From assembly GCA_019096155.1 (NCBI GenBank), contig JAHCVI010000001.1, positions 13,045,243 to 13,109,242 of the forward strand: a stretch of DNA of 64,000 nt. The letters run 5' to 3'. Shown here piece by piece: positions 20,185 through 31,300 of the stretch. This DNA is from Staphylotrichum longicolle (taxonomy: Eukaryota; Ascomycota; Sordariomycetes; Sordariales; Chaetomiaceae). The notes under the pieces are model-generated. The model was given only the letters and a program-made list of their open reading frames with translations. It had not been told where the DNA came from and searched no databases. Numbering within the stretch: the first letter of the stretch is position 1; every line of letters begins with the position of its first letter. The position numbers and the translations under genes are program-made.

Positions 20185-22462
20185 CTAGAAACGCTCTGGG
20201 GCTGGTGGTCGCTGTGCTTCTGTTGTCAGAGAGCGAGCGCAGTACCCAATAAGATCCATTTTACCACCTTGGTCGGTGGTGTTAATGAACATACCAAACA
20301 CTTTTGTTTCATCGACATGGGCCTTGGCAGCGGCGTTCAGGGACAGGAAGTGGAGGATGCTAAGAATGCACCTATCGATGGCAGCGCTGGTAGGCAAACG
20401 CATTCGACTCTGGGACTGTTCCACTACCGTCTGCAGCTTCTCCGACCAGGCGGCTTATCATGGCCTGTATACTTGGCGTAGGTCCACGGAACTGGGCAAA
20501 GCTGCTCGAGTTGGGAACTGCCCTACTACCGCCTACGGCTTCTCCGGCCATGTTGCGGATGATGGCCTGTCGTCCCATGATGGATCGAGCCGCCTCGCGT
20601 CTTGGAATACCCGTAGCGTTTTGTCGGGGCGGCTTTGTAGTCAGAGAAGTCGCCTTGTTGTGCCTCGCTTTCGAGGTCGATCCAAAGTAGCGGGATCTTG
20701 GTCGGATCTTGTCCCCTGGAGCACGAGGAGTAATTGAGGCCCCGCCCCCTTGATCATCCTCCGGGCCCAAGTCATCCATGTGCGAATCTTGTTCGAGTGT
20801 GGGCGTATCTTGCTCGAAAGTGGGCGTTTCTCCCTCAAGCGTAGGCGTATCGTTCTTGAGGATGGGAATTTGCTTTCCAAAAAACGCCGTCATTATATCG
20901 AGTAAGACAAATTCGGGGTTGGGCTGACGACGCCTTGTTGTAGCTAGCCGAGGAAGGAAGCCGTTCGTTTGTAAATACCAAAATGTCTATGTAAAAGGTC
21001 TACCGCCTCTCTAGTCTGGTATTTCCTGCTACGAGGAAGGGGGCTTAGGGCCAGGGTACATCGTCTAGGATAGGGCGGCTTGGATTTTAGACGTTCGAAA
21101 CCCCAATTCACAGGCTAGGTACTGGATATATACAACGCATTGCGTATTGACTTTAGCCTTGAAATTGTCTTCTAGCCAATCTTCGCATAGCGGGAGCGCA
21201 TCTTGAAGCTATAGGAAGAGCTATAATCAAGCTAAATAAAGCTGCGTAAAGGCGAGAGACGGCGATGCTAGGCCCTCAATCTCCCTCAACTCTTTATCGT
21301 CGATCTCTACCTATACAACCTCTAGGGTTGTCCAACTACTAGAAAGGATTTCGAAGATAGTAGGGCTCCTCTTCTTACTACTTTTGCATAATAGAAGCGC
21401 GTCGACGACGTATCGGATCAGGATCTTAGTAGCAAAACCGATGTAATGTATATTCTCCTAAAGTGTTTCGAAACTAGGGATAACTATATCGAGGGAAAGG
21501 ATGTTTCGCCGTAGTATATCTCTATCGCTAGGATCGATCACGCTAGGAAATAGCATACCATTGTCCAATAGGCGCTTGATTGTATCTATATCTCCCGGAC
21601 AGACCGTAGGCATCCGGAACTAAAGAATACAAATGCTATCGATATCGAGAGACTGGACAAGACTTTTCTTTCCCTTATATATCCTTTCCTTCTAAACCGT
21701 AGAAATGTAGTCGAGATAGTAAATAATTTGTTCGTCGATGTATAGCGCAAGCCATTTATAGATATTGCCGAGGAGCAATTGCTCTACTATCGCTGGAATT
21801 TCAAGTAAACTATTCAAGGCTTTAACTATAGGTAGATTCTTTAGCCTTAGAAGCATCTTTATATTGCACTCTTTAGGCCCTGTAAGAGAGCCTATATAGA
21901 GTGCGTATGTGACTTCATCGCGGCGGTAGCTCTCTACAATCTTCTGGTATAGCTCTCCGTCCGATTGTTGTGGCTTATAGGAGAATGAAGAGATAAGTCC
22001 GAGCAATGGATCAAGCACTAGATTGTCAGTCTTCCGCCAAATTCGTAAGAAAGACCTGGGTAGCTTACAATCCGCGGAGAATAGATGGACGATCAGCGAA
22101 GTCTCTTTGTTTCCCCTGGCTACCGCAACAAGATACTCGCCGTAGAGATAGGGCATTCGGATTCTAGTGAGAAGAGGCAAGTCTTTCTAGGCTCTCCCCC
22201 GAGTTCCACGGAGCTGATCGGCGGAGAGCCCCAAATGCGCTAGGATCTGTCGGAACTTCACCTCTTCCACAGTACAGGGTATACGAACCTCAGTAGCACC
22301 TACTTTGGACAAATTCTTGAAGACTCTACCAAGTCTCTCACGTACTTCGAAGCTGATCTGCCTCCGCTCCGGGAACTCCAAAGAGTCGAGAGGAACTCGT
22401 ATAGCGCCTAGGGACATTTTGATTGTTCCGGGTATGCCAGACGTCGAGACACATTCGGTCAT
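20185..22462 (-). pseudogene. DUF3723 protein, RIP-degraded
   Basis: From ATG 22462 the minus strand gives an intact N-terminal piece (FEVRERLGRVFKNLSKVG), then after a stop YLYGEYLVAVARGNK and an open 162-codon piece (22180-21692) with GELYQKIVESYRRDE and LLEIPAIVEQLLLGNIYKW. A block reading MPTVCPGDIDTIKRLL, NGMLFPSVIDPSDRD and ILSLDIVIPSFETL follows at 21610-21460. These are the ordered signatures of the DUF3723 family, large fungal proteins of unknown function that recur as cargo of Starship mobile elements. The tail (20893-20375) is open, acidic and repeat-bearing: a TPTLE-x-TPTFE-x-TPTLE run, and two copies of a roughly 30-residue QA-I-R-AGEA-GGS-VP-SS-FA unit. Further frames to 20185 are uncertain. 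At least eight stops interrupt the middle. Confidence 0.85.
20770..20860. repeat. tandem repeat, about 24-bp unit, in DUF3723 tail
   Basis: Imperfect units 'ttgctcgaaagtgggcgt' recur about every 24 bp and encode TPTLEQD/TPTFEQD repeats on the minus strand. Confidence 0.65.
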
Positions 22463-23267
22463 CCGAAAGAGCAGTTTCAGAAAACTTTGGAAGTTATCTA
22501 CTATATGCCTGTCCTAGTGGTTGACTGAACCTTGGTAGGCTGCTGGCACGAGAACACGAAAAGAGGACGGGAACGGGAAAAGGGACTAACCCTAACCCTA
22601 GATTACGAAAAAAAAACACAGAGCGAGAAGGGCGGTGAGAGCCTGATGATCTCGATTGTCACACAGCGAAGCGCCATTCTTCTTGCTCTATTGGGTTTGT
22701 TAAATGTATTATTTGGACAGATTGCCATAGATGTCATTTGTCAATAAAAATCTTGTGATTGAGCCATGGTCCTTTCGGGTTGGGACGCCCTAGCGTGGTC
22801 AAGCGAAGGCTGGCGATACCGCCGTTCGACGGAGCTATCCGCAACCCCCATGCCATAGCGGACAGCTGCCCCGATTAGGACGCTGCATGACTTGGTTGCC
22901 TGACCAGCTCAGTCCACATGTCGGCATGGCTTCGCGTCCTGCCCGGTTACGCTTACAGTCTTACCTCCCGAACCAGCCGCCGCTGTATTCCAGCTTCCTT
23001 TAAGAGCTGGACATTTCACTAGCGTTGCAATTCACACAGAAGACATAACAATGTAGTGGCAACGTTGAAATCTGACGCATGATTAAGAATACACAATAAA
23101 ATAACCGTCCTGTCGTCCCGCCCTCAACGTCCTCCGGTTTAGCCATGGCGGTGGCTATTGCGTCGCCACAGCTGGCAGAGCGCTTGCGGGCCGTGAGGGG
23201 CCCTCTTTGGGCCCTCGAATACGAAGAGCTGGGGCCGCCCACCATAGCTTTGAGGGCTGCGTTGTCC
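22463..23267. other. spacer between DUF3723 and DUF3435 genes
   Basis: No gene is supported. It holds a short telomere-like run at 22586-22600 (listed separately). Both neighbours are on the minus strand. Confidence 0.5.
22586..22600. repeat. interstitial telomere-like repeat, 2.5 units
   Basis: CTAACCCTAACCCTA matches two and a half units of the fungal telomere repeat (TTAGGG on the other strand). At 15 bp it can be chance, or a scar of end repair or mobile-element joining. Confidence 0.45.
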
Positions 23268-26200
23268 TCAAACCACTAGTGCCGCGGCAGCGTGGTGCAC
23301 GGAAGCGGTTGGCTGCCACGGAGCGAGAAGGGCAGGGTCGACGTGCCCTAGAAATCCCGAATCCAGGAGATTCTCTGTGACATAGCACGTCTGCTGCTCG
23401 CCGATAGTCGGTGCGCAGATGATCACGTCCTCGCACAGATCGCTGTTGGTGCCATATACGAACTCCATATACGCTAAGTTGTGGTTGGCAACCCTCGCGC
23501 GCTTGGCAGCCAGAGCAGTGTGCTCCCTGTCGTTGCCGGCTTCCTTGGGCTTGGCGACTAGAGCGGTGTGTTCGCCGTCGTCGTCCCTCGTGCGCTTTCC
23601 TCTGGTAGGGTTTGTCGCCGCTTGTCCCAAGGGTTGCCTTTCCACGGCATGCCGGAGGAGCTCCTCAATCCCTTGCATCTCTCCTGGCGGCGTTGTCGAA
23701 GCCACGGATGCAGTGCACTCTTGGGCCTTTTCGGATCCTTGGCTATGCTGGGTTCTGAGATGTTTCTGGAAGCCCCGTCCTGGAACGCAGAGATGTCCGC
23801 AGTGAGGACAAGGCTCGTGGGGTAGAGACCATTCGTGAACGGCCCGAGCGTGCGTCAGCCATTCCCCGATGCTCTTGAGTTCCACAACTTGGCCTTCACG
23901 AGCGCATGCGCCACATGTAACATCGAGGCCCTTATAGAACCGAGGAATCTCGATTCGATTCATGTGGGCGAGGAGAGTGTTCGTAGACACCATTGTTGCC
24001 TCGCATTGAAGACAGATCAACGGCGAGTTTGATACACACTCCCGAGGGTTGACATCTGGATTGACGTTTGGGGTATGGATCCGGCCGTGGGTATGCTCGA
24101 GGTGATTGCACCACTCTGCTGGGCCATGAACGACGACATCTGCCGTTCTAGTCCGCCTGCACTCTGGACAAGCGAAAGGTTTTTCAAACGTACCATCGTC
24201 GAGATGGCCGTCCCGGAAGTGCCGTGTGAGGCAAGAGCGGTTCACGAAGCCTCTGGAGCAGACGAAACAGAAGCAGTTCTGTTGCGACTTGGAAGCTGCT
24301 GCGGTATCTGGAGCACGCCGTGGAACACTGGGTGCGAGAGACGATAGATGCTGTAGCTGCATATCAATGTATTGCTCCGATGTACTTGTGTCGACCCTTG
24401 GCGGCTCGCCCTCATCTCGCAGGCTCAGCCGCGATAGAAGCGCAGCCACCGGAGCCACGATACCCGGGCCCCCCCTGCCGGGCGCTGGCTCCGGCTCAAG
24501 GCCCTGGAGACGCAACCGGTCCGCCTCCTTGAAATAGGCTTGCCGGTCTTCCTCGAGCTGCAGCCTAGTGCAAGTCTTAATGGTACTTGCGATTTGGCTG
24601 TAAATCCTGTTCTTCTCCCGCTTGTCGGTCGAGGCTTGGATCTCGGCACGGAACTTGGCGATGTCCCTTCGTTTTTGAAACTCCACAAGTCGTTCTTCCG
24701 ACACCGAGATGGGAGCACCCTCATCCCGTGTAAGGGTCATGCTGCGAAGGTCCTTGAAAAGAAGCTCATCCCGCTGCACCGCTTTGGGCCCAAACGCTAA
24801 TGACGCGAGATTCGCTCGTACGACGCCGGTTTGGTAGTCGGTTTCGAAGACAGCTCCTATATGACTCATGATATAGTTCCGTAGGGCACTTGACAACCCT
24901 TCTGCAATGTGTGTCAACTGGCTATCCAGCGTCTAGTGGCAGGCGGTGTCTAGGAGCAATATACCATCTATGCAGGCTCCAGCACCGACAAGAAGTGCAT
25001 AAGGACGGATAGGCCTACGGTAGCCGATGACGAGGTAGCACCGGGCCTACAAGTCGCGAAACTATTGGTAATCTAGTGGAAAAAGAATCTGTTTAAGGAA
25101 TTCCTGCTTCCAAGGAATGTCTAGGCGGTTGGTCTCGCCAAGGTTTGGACAGTGGATAAGGTCATAAGCCGTTTTATAGGGAGTATCAAACGCCCCTATC
25201 TGCAAACCCCGGGTGATCACAAGGCTTCCCAAATAGAGGAGGGGATAAGGCACGAGAGCGGTAGAGTAGCCGAGGCTGTAATAGGGGATAGGGGATATAC
25301 ATCGTCAGCCCCTAGCCTTTGATTTGCTGAACGTGGAATTACTTACGATGTTTGCCTCCTAGGTCTGCAGGTCATGTCGGTCGTTTTGGTCTTGTTCCGG
25401 TTGAGGTTGGGTGTGAGAATGATCCTCTTTAGGGTCCTGTTATTAGGATCGCGCACGATGGACAGAGTATACTACTGACACAGGGTATTCATAAGGGTGC
25501 CCGGTTGGAAACCGCCAGTAGCGGCCTGCAGGACCGCGGCGTGGAACGACAACCTCACAAGTGGCGTGGCGGGTATATCCTCAGCACGCTTATAAAGCGC
25601 GCGAAGAATGATAATGATATCTGCTGTAGTCGCCTCGAGCTTCACGTACAATGTGTTGATCTCCAGGTTGAGAGTTGGTGACAGTTTGACGAGACTCCAC
25701 TAGCGAGGCACTGGTCAGCCAAGCATCCTAATAGAGGAGGCACGGAACGGATAGAGTGCGAGGAAGAGGGAGCCGCAAAGAAAGCTACCCCGTCAGAACA
25801 CAATGAATGGCGGAGGGGCCGAGAAGGCCAAGGGAATACATCCAATGCAGCCTCACATACCTTGACAATTAGATACGCGTGTCCGTCGCGTTTTTCACCC
25901 TCTTGCTCCCACCTCAGAAAGAGCCGCTCGGCCTCCAGGTATTTCTCCCTTGCTCGCAGCGCTCTCCGCTCGCCACGGAGGACCTTGAAATCGGCCGATG
26001 CGACGAGCCTCCGCCAAACCTCAATGACACTGTAGGCGGAATTGAGCGTGCGGATCATGGCGCGCTCCTCTGGCCCTAGCACGACACGTTCCTTCTCGGA
26101 GTTGACCACGTATTGGTGCAAAAAGCCTGGACTGGTGCCTGAACAAATGCGCTCGATGGATTCCGAAGCAAAGTCTACCCAGAAGCGGTAGGGGTCAATT

Positions 26201-26583
26201 TTGCCACAACTTCACTCGGTTAGCACTAGTTTCGGGCTCAATGGCGAGTCACACACCTCTGGGAAATGCCATGGCTATCGATTCCACCCTCTTTTTTCGG
26301 GTAACTCCACCGAAACTATAATGAAACAAGTGACACATCAGTACAATTGTCCTAGGCGTGATGTCGAGATTTGGATTGCATTGGGAAAGCCTGGGCGGGC
26401 CGGGGGGAAGACAAACTTGGTCCAGGCAATCCATACTCGATTGCGCTCAGCTTGTGTCCCTGGAGCAACGAACGGCTGTTCGTTGCCCTCCTCCTCTATC
26501 GCGGAGTTCAAGTAATCCTGGAGGAGTGCATTGATGCTGTCCCCGTCCGCCTCCGAGATGCGCAACTGTTGTTGTACCGTCAT
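23268..26583 (-). pseudogene. DUF3435 tyrosine-recombinase-like (Starship captain-type) gene with C-terminal C2H2 fingers, degraded
   Basis: Minus strand. Exon from ATG 26583: MTVQQQLRISEADGDSINAL to RVWIAWTKFVFPPARPGFP, the start typical of DUF3435 proteins. Then YRFWVDFASESIERIC and LRAREKYLEAERLFLRWEQE (26180-25870), and an intron of about 160 nt (GTATGTGAG donor at 25864, CTAG acceptor). Next come RLSFHAAVLQAATGGFQPG (box 1), PLLYLGSLVITRG, DIPWKQEFLKQILF, IRPYALLVGAGACIDGI (box 2) and RNYIMSHIGAVFETDYQ (box 3). Stops follow LCQ, DYQ, RDL and TACH. The last 549 codons (24917-23268) are open and add four or five C2H2-like motifs (CFCFVCSRGFVNRSCLTRHF, CPHCG...H) and a Lys/Arg-rich tail. 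The putative nucleophile Tyr and the box 3 His remain, but box 1 Arg is Gln (FQPG for xRPG) and box 2 Arg is lost (YALL). An inactive former mobile-element integrase is the best reading. Confidence 0.8.
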
Positions 26584-27285
26584 GGCGAACCAGAGCCAAG
26601 GAGTGCGTCAGGAGCAGGGGAAGAACGATGAGAAAAAAGAGAAAAGGGATCCCGAGGTTGGTTGGGTTGGAAAAGGGGGGAGGGGAGGGGGTGGTAAGGG
26701 AGGAGGGAGGCTCCGATGGCACGAGCGAGCCAGCACCGAGCCTCGAGGGTCAGACACCGGTTGGCTCGCATCGACGACGACAGCCCCAAACGACCGGCGC
26801 CAACATTCCGCCCTGCTTGCATGAACAGGGAACGGGATCCTGGGGCGCCATCGCGAATGCGCGGGAGGCGGTCCGGAAGGACTCGATGGGTGTGAACGAA
26901 GTAGGATGGGCGACGCCTTCCGGCCGCCGTCGCCGGCGCCGTTTGTAGTCGTTACGGAGGCGGCCGACGGTCCGGAACGCGAACGGGTTCTCGTCCGGCA
27001 AAACATCGGGTAAAATTGGGAGTCGGGTCTGCTGAGTCATCATTTGCTCCGTGCACCAGCCATGATTGTGCAACAAGAACAGGGAAGGTCCAGGGTTCAG
27101 GGGCCTGCAGCACAGCCTGACCACAAAGATTATGTCAGCGTACTCTTATCGATAAACAAAACGCCCCGCGAAAAACACCCCCACCATTCTGTCATCGGGC
27201 AGGGCTTCTGAAGCTTTGACGCGCATCTCGAGAACCTCAGGTTGCGACTACTCACACTCCCTCGCCAACATCGCCAGTCATCATC
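26584..27285. other. junction between degraded island and core genes; possible small minus-strand ORF
   Basis: GC content rises sharply here. A minus-strand ORF (27124-26750, 124 codons; likely start MMTQQTRLPILPD about 27040) has a basic segment GRLRNDYKRRRRRR and may be the first exon of a small, probably organelle-targeted protein, but no family is recognised. If real, it is divergent from the gene at 27286. A purine-rich low-complexity run (aggggggaggggagggggtgg) lies at 26680-26700. No target-site duplication for a mobile element could be fixed by eye. Confidence 0.35.
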
Positions 27286-27939
27286 ATGTCAGCCCAGGTC
27301 CCCACAAACTTCAACGCCGAGGAGGCGGACAATCTCGAGGATGTGCGACCCCTCCTCTGTCCCCCACGTCAAGTTCAGTGACTGACGCTGAATCGCGCAG
27401 ATCGAGAAGCAGTTCGCCGTCAAGTGCGTCCAGCACATGACCACCTACTGGTCCATCCTCGAGAAGGTCAAGGGCTCGGCTCTGCGCCTGACCAAGATTG
27501 ACGACGAGATCCTCGACCACCTCAAGCGCGACTTCCCCGAGTTCGACCCCGCCGAGACCATCGACGAAGACAAGATGAAGAGCAAAGAGGGCAAGGAGAG
27601 GTGGCGCAACTTCATGATGGCCTACGAGAAGAAGGTCGACGACTACAACTTTGGCACCATGCTGCGCTCGAACCCCAAGTGGGAGTACGGCGAGAAGGAG
27701 ACCATTTTTGGTGCGTGCCCGTCAGCTAGGGGCTGGGGAACGAGTGTTGCTAACAAGGCGCAGTGCCGCGGATGCAATTCTACGCTGTCGAGATTGCGAG
27801 GTAAACCTCCTCCCATCAAGCGTGATCGTCGGATGGTGTTTGACGCTGACTCTCTCGTAGGAACCGTCTGGGTTTGAACGACTGGATCTACGAGCAGGCC
27901 CAAAAACAAAAGGCCGACGCCTCGAAATCTAGCGCATGA
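27286..27939 (+). CDS. PBDC1 / Chp1 homologue (eEF1A-specific chaperone)
   Basis: Four exons: 27286-27342, 27401-27710, 27764-27800 and 27861-27939, giving 160 residues; introns of 58, 53 and 60 nt all have GT..AG ends and keep frame. The protein has the compact PBDC1 fold: an EKQFAVKCVQHMTTYWSILE helix, LRLTKIDDEILDHLKRDFPE, WRNFMMAYEKKVDDYNFGTM, then the conserved PRMQFYAVEIARNRLGLND end. The yeast homologue (YPL225W, Chp1) assists cotranslational folding of translation factor eEF1A in the cytosol; the name 'polysaccharide biosynthesis domain' is historical. Length equals that of the family. It is the first clearly conserved gene to the right of the degraded island and marks its border. Confidence 0.9.
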
Positions 27940-28389
27940 ATGCCATCTATGTTAAATACGTCAAATGCTGCTTTTCCCGAGAGCCACGTGCGGTCCCTGC
28001 ACCTTCTGGAATGTTTCTTTCGGCCCCTTAGCATTGTTCCGCTGTTTGGCCCCTGCGATTTTCGGGGACAATGCTAAGGGCAAACAAAGCCTCCCGCAAC
28101 GCCAAGAATGGTATTCTCCCTCGAGATGCACTGGCAAGCAGGGCAAATTTGACGATGTGGGAGCCTTCCTATTATTGCAATGTTGCGACTCCAGCTTCTC
28201 GGGTATTTCTCCCGTGTCCCAGCCCGAGCTCCTCGTCACCTCAAGTAACTTGACCACGACGACTGCGTTCACTTCTCAGCTTGAACTTCCCAACAGTTTC
28301 TTCCTTTCTTCAACTCCGAACACTTACCGAGTCTCAACCAACAAACCATACCGCCAACCAACAAGACCATTCTCACACGCAAACCCACC
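27940..28389. other. intergenic, STE6-like promoter and leader
   Basis: Contains no ORF with homology. The last 130 bp before the ATG are C/A-rich (aactcccaacag, accaaccaac), typical of a pyrimidine/CA-rich fungal leader. Confidence 0.45.
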
Positions 28390-31300
28390 ATGGCTTCCTC
28401 AACCACCACCCAGGGCCACCACCCTTGGCCCTCGACGCCTGCTCCATCCGACTCCAACAACAACCTCCCAACCACTTCCATCCAACCCCACCACGTTCCC
28501 TCCACTCACACTACAACAACAACAACCACAACAAAACCACCACCGCCAAAATCCAACTTCACCCACCTCTTCACCTTCACCCCACCGCGGCACATCCCGC
28601 TCCTCGCCCTCTCCCTCCTCACCTCTGCCGTCGTCGCCGCGGGCCGCACCGCCTACGCCGTCCTGCTCGGCAAGATCTTCGAGGTCGTCACGCGCTTCGG
28701 CGCAGGCCTGCTCGCGCCGTCCGCCTTCCTCGCCGAGATCGCCCGATGGGCCGTCTGGATGTGCGTACTCGGCGTGGGCATGTGGGTCGTCTCGACCGTG
28801 GATGTGGCGGCGTGGGTTGTCGGCGGGGAGTTGAGGGCCCGGGAGGTCAGGGGGCGGGTGTTTGAGGTGTTGGGCAGAAGGAGGGGGGTCGGGTGGTTTG
28901 AGGGACGGGTTGAAGGGTGGGGGGGTTGGTTGTGGGTGTGCAATCGTAAGTCTTTCTTGCCCCTGTTCTTGTCTGTTGTTTTGGTGTATTGGTGGTGTTG
29001 TGAGGAAGGGCGGTTTGCTGATTCCGGGTGGGGTGACGTGACACAGACAAACGAGGGAGCTGCAGACGGCCTCGTCCCAGACGCTGGGGTACCTGGCCTG
29101 CGACGTGTTTTGTGTTTGGCGCCTGCATCGTCGTCGCGTTTGTCTACTCATTCAAGCTGACGCTGGTCATGCTCGCGACGGGCGTGCCGTCGGCGGTCGT
29201 GCTCTGGGCCATCAGCAGGCGCCTCGACCCGGCCATCGAGGCGCAGAAGAGAGAGCTCGCGCAGGCCGCGAAGCATGTCGCTGCTGCGACCACCGCCATC
29301 GATCTTGTGAAGGTGTACAATGCGGAGGATCACGAGGCGTTTCAGTTTACGTCGGCCATCAGGAGGTCGGCAGGGTACTACTCGAGGCAGGTGCTCTGCA
29401 ACTGCGGGCAGATGGGATACGTCAAGCTGTGGATGATCATGCTGTTTGTGCTGGGGTTCTATTTTGCTGTGGTTTTGGTTGGCAGGGGTGAGCTCACGCC
29501 AGGAGATGCGCTGACGACGTTTTACGCCGCGTTGATTGCGTTTCAGTCCATCGAGACCCTGGGACCGCAGTGGCTCGTTCTGGCGAAGGGCATGGTGGCA
29601 GGTCAGTTGCTTCAGGACTTGGTGAAGGAGACGGAAAGCGGGCTGGAGGATGAGGCCACTAGCTGGCGGAAACCTTCGAGATGTGACGGAAACGTCAGGA
29701 TGAGCAGCGTAAGTGTTGGACTCTCCCGTCTCTTCAGATGTACTCCTAACTCGGTTTGCAGGTCAGCTTTGCATATCCTTCCAACCCCACCAAGGTCGTC
29801 CTCAAGCCATCGACCCTGCGGTTCGATCCAGGCCAGCTCACCTTTGTCGTGGGCAAGAGTGGTTCCGGCAAGAGCACGCTTGGCAACCTCCTCGTGAGGT
29901 TCTACGAACCCCTGACGGGCCAGATGACATTGGATGGCAATCCCATCACGACTCTCGATCTCGAATGGCTTCGTCGAAATGTCACCTTGATTCAACAATC
30001 CAGCACTCTGTTCAACGACACCTTCTTCCAGAATGTCGCCTTTGGCGCTTCAGACCCCAGCAACGTCTCGCTCGGCACCCTTGATCAGGCCTGCTGTCTG
30101 GCCCTCCTCCAGTCGACCATCTCAGGCATGCCCGATGGAGTCAACACCACGATTGGCCCAGGCGGTTACAACCTCAGCGGTGGTCAAAAGCAGAGGCTGG
30201 CACTGGCTCGGGCAAAGCTCCGGGATCCGCCCGTTTTGATCCTCGATGAGATTACCAGCGGGCTGGACCCCGTGAGTAGGACGCTCATCATGGAGGCAAT
30301 TCGGATCTGGCGAAAGGGCAAGACCACCATCATCATCACGCACGAAGTGGGGCATATCGAGGATGACGAGTATGTCTATGTCCTTGCGGACGGGTCGGTT
30401 GCTCAGGAGGGTCTCAAGTGGGACATTGCACAAGACGAGAGCGGGCTCTTTGCATCTTTTGTTGCCTCTGCGGATGATACCTCATCTAGCAGTGCCTCTT
30501 CCAGCGACGACGATTCGGACTCGGAACTCTCCGACCAAGAACCAGTTCATGAGGCCCAATATGCCAAGCTTCTCCGCGGCGCGCTTGTCGACAACCGGGC
30601 CATGTCCGTCGGGCTCTTTCGGCGGATCTCGCTCAGAGCAGATCCTTCGTCCATGGAGCATCCCCTCAAACGAATTCCGTCTTACAGAGCGCCCACAACT
30701 CTGGCAGCATCCCACCGGTCCGTCCATCGGTCTGCTTCCCGCAAGGCACCCATAACCCGGTCTGCGTCTGGCAAACTGAGCCGCACGCCGAGCATCCAGA
30801 TGGTCACCCAGCGGGGCCTAGGAGTGCAGAAGAGTAGAACTCCGAACGCACGGCAGGTCTTGCAGCAGGATTTGGAGGGAGGGAGGCAATCATCGCTCGA
30901 CTCGCTGGAGGCTTTCTTTCTCGAGCACCTTGCTAAGCGCAAAGACCGCGACAAGCCGCCCAAAGAACGTCAGCTTCCTTCTATGACCGTCATCCTCAAG
31001 ACGGTGTGGCCGACCCTAGACAAGACTGGCAAGGTACAGCTGATCAATGGCATCCTTCTCTGTCTTGTGATTGCAGCCAGCAACCCTGTCTTCTCATTTT
31101 TCTTTGCCAATCTCATTGGAGGGTTCTGGATTGTGCCGGGCCAGGACCACTCAACGTCAAAGTGGGCCGGTCTCCTGGCTCTCATTGCTGTCATCGACGC
31201 CAGTGCCACCTTCTTCGGCTACTTCCTCATGGAACGGGTGGCCCAGCAATGGGTCAACACGCTGCGTGCTGAGGCCATCAAGCGCATCCTGGGCCAGCCC

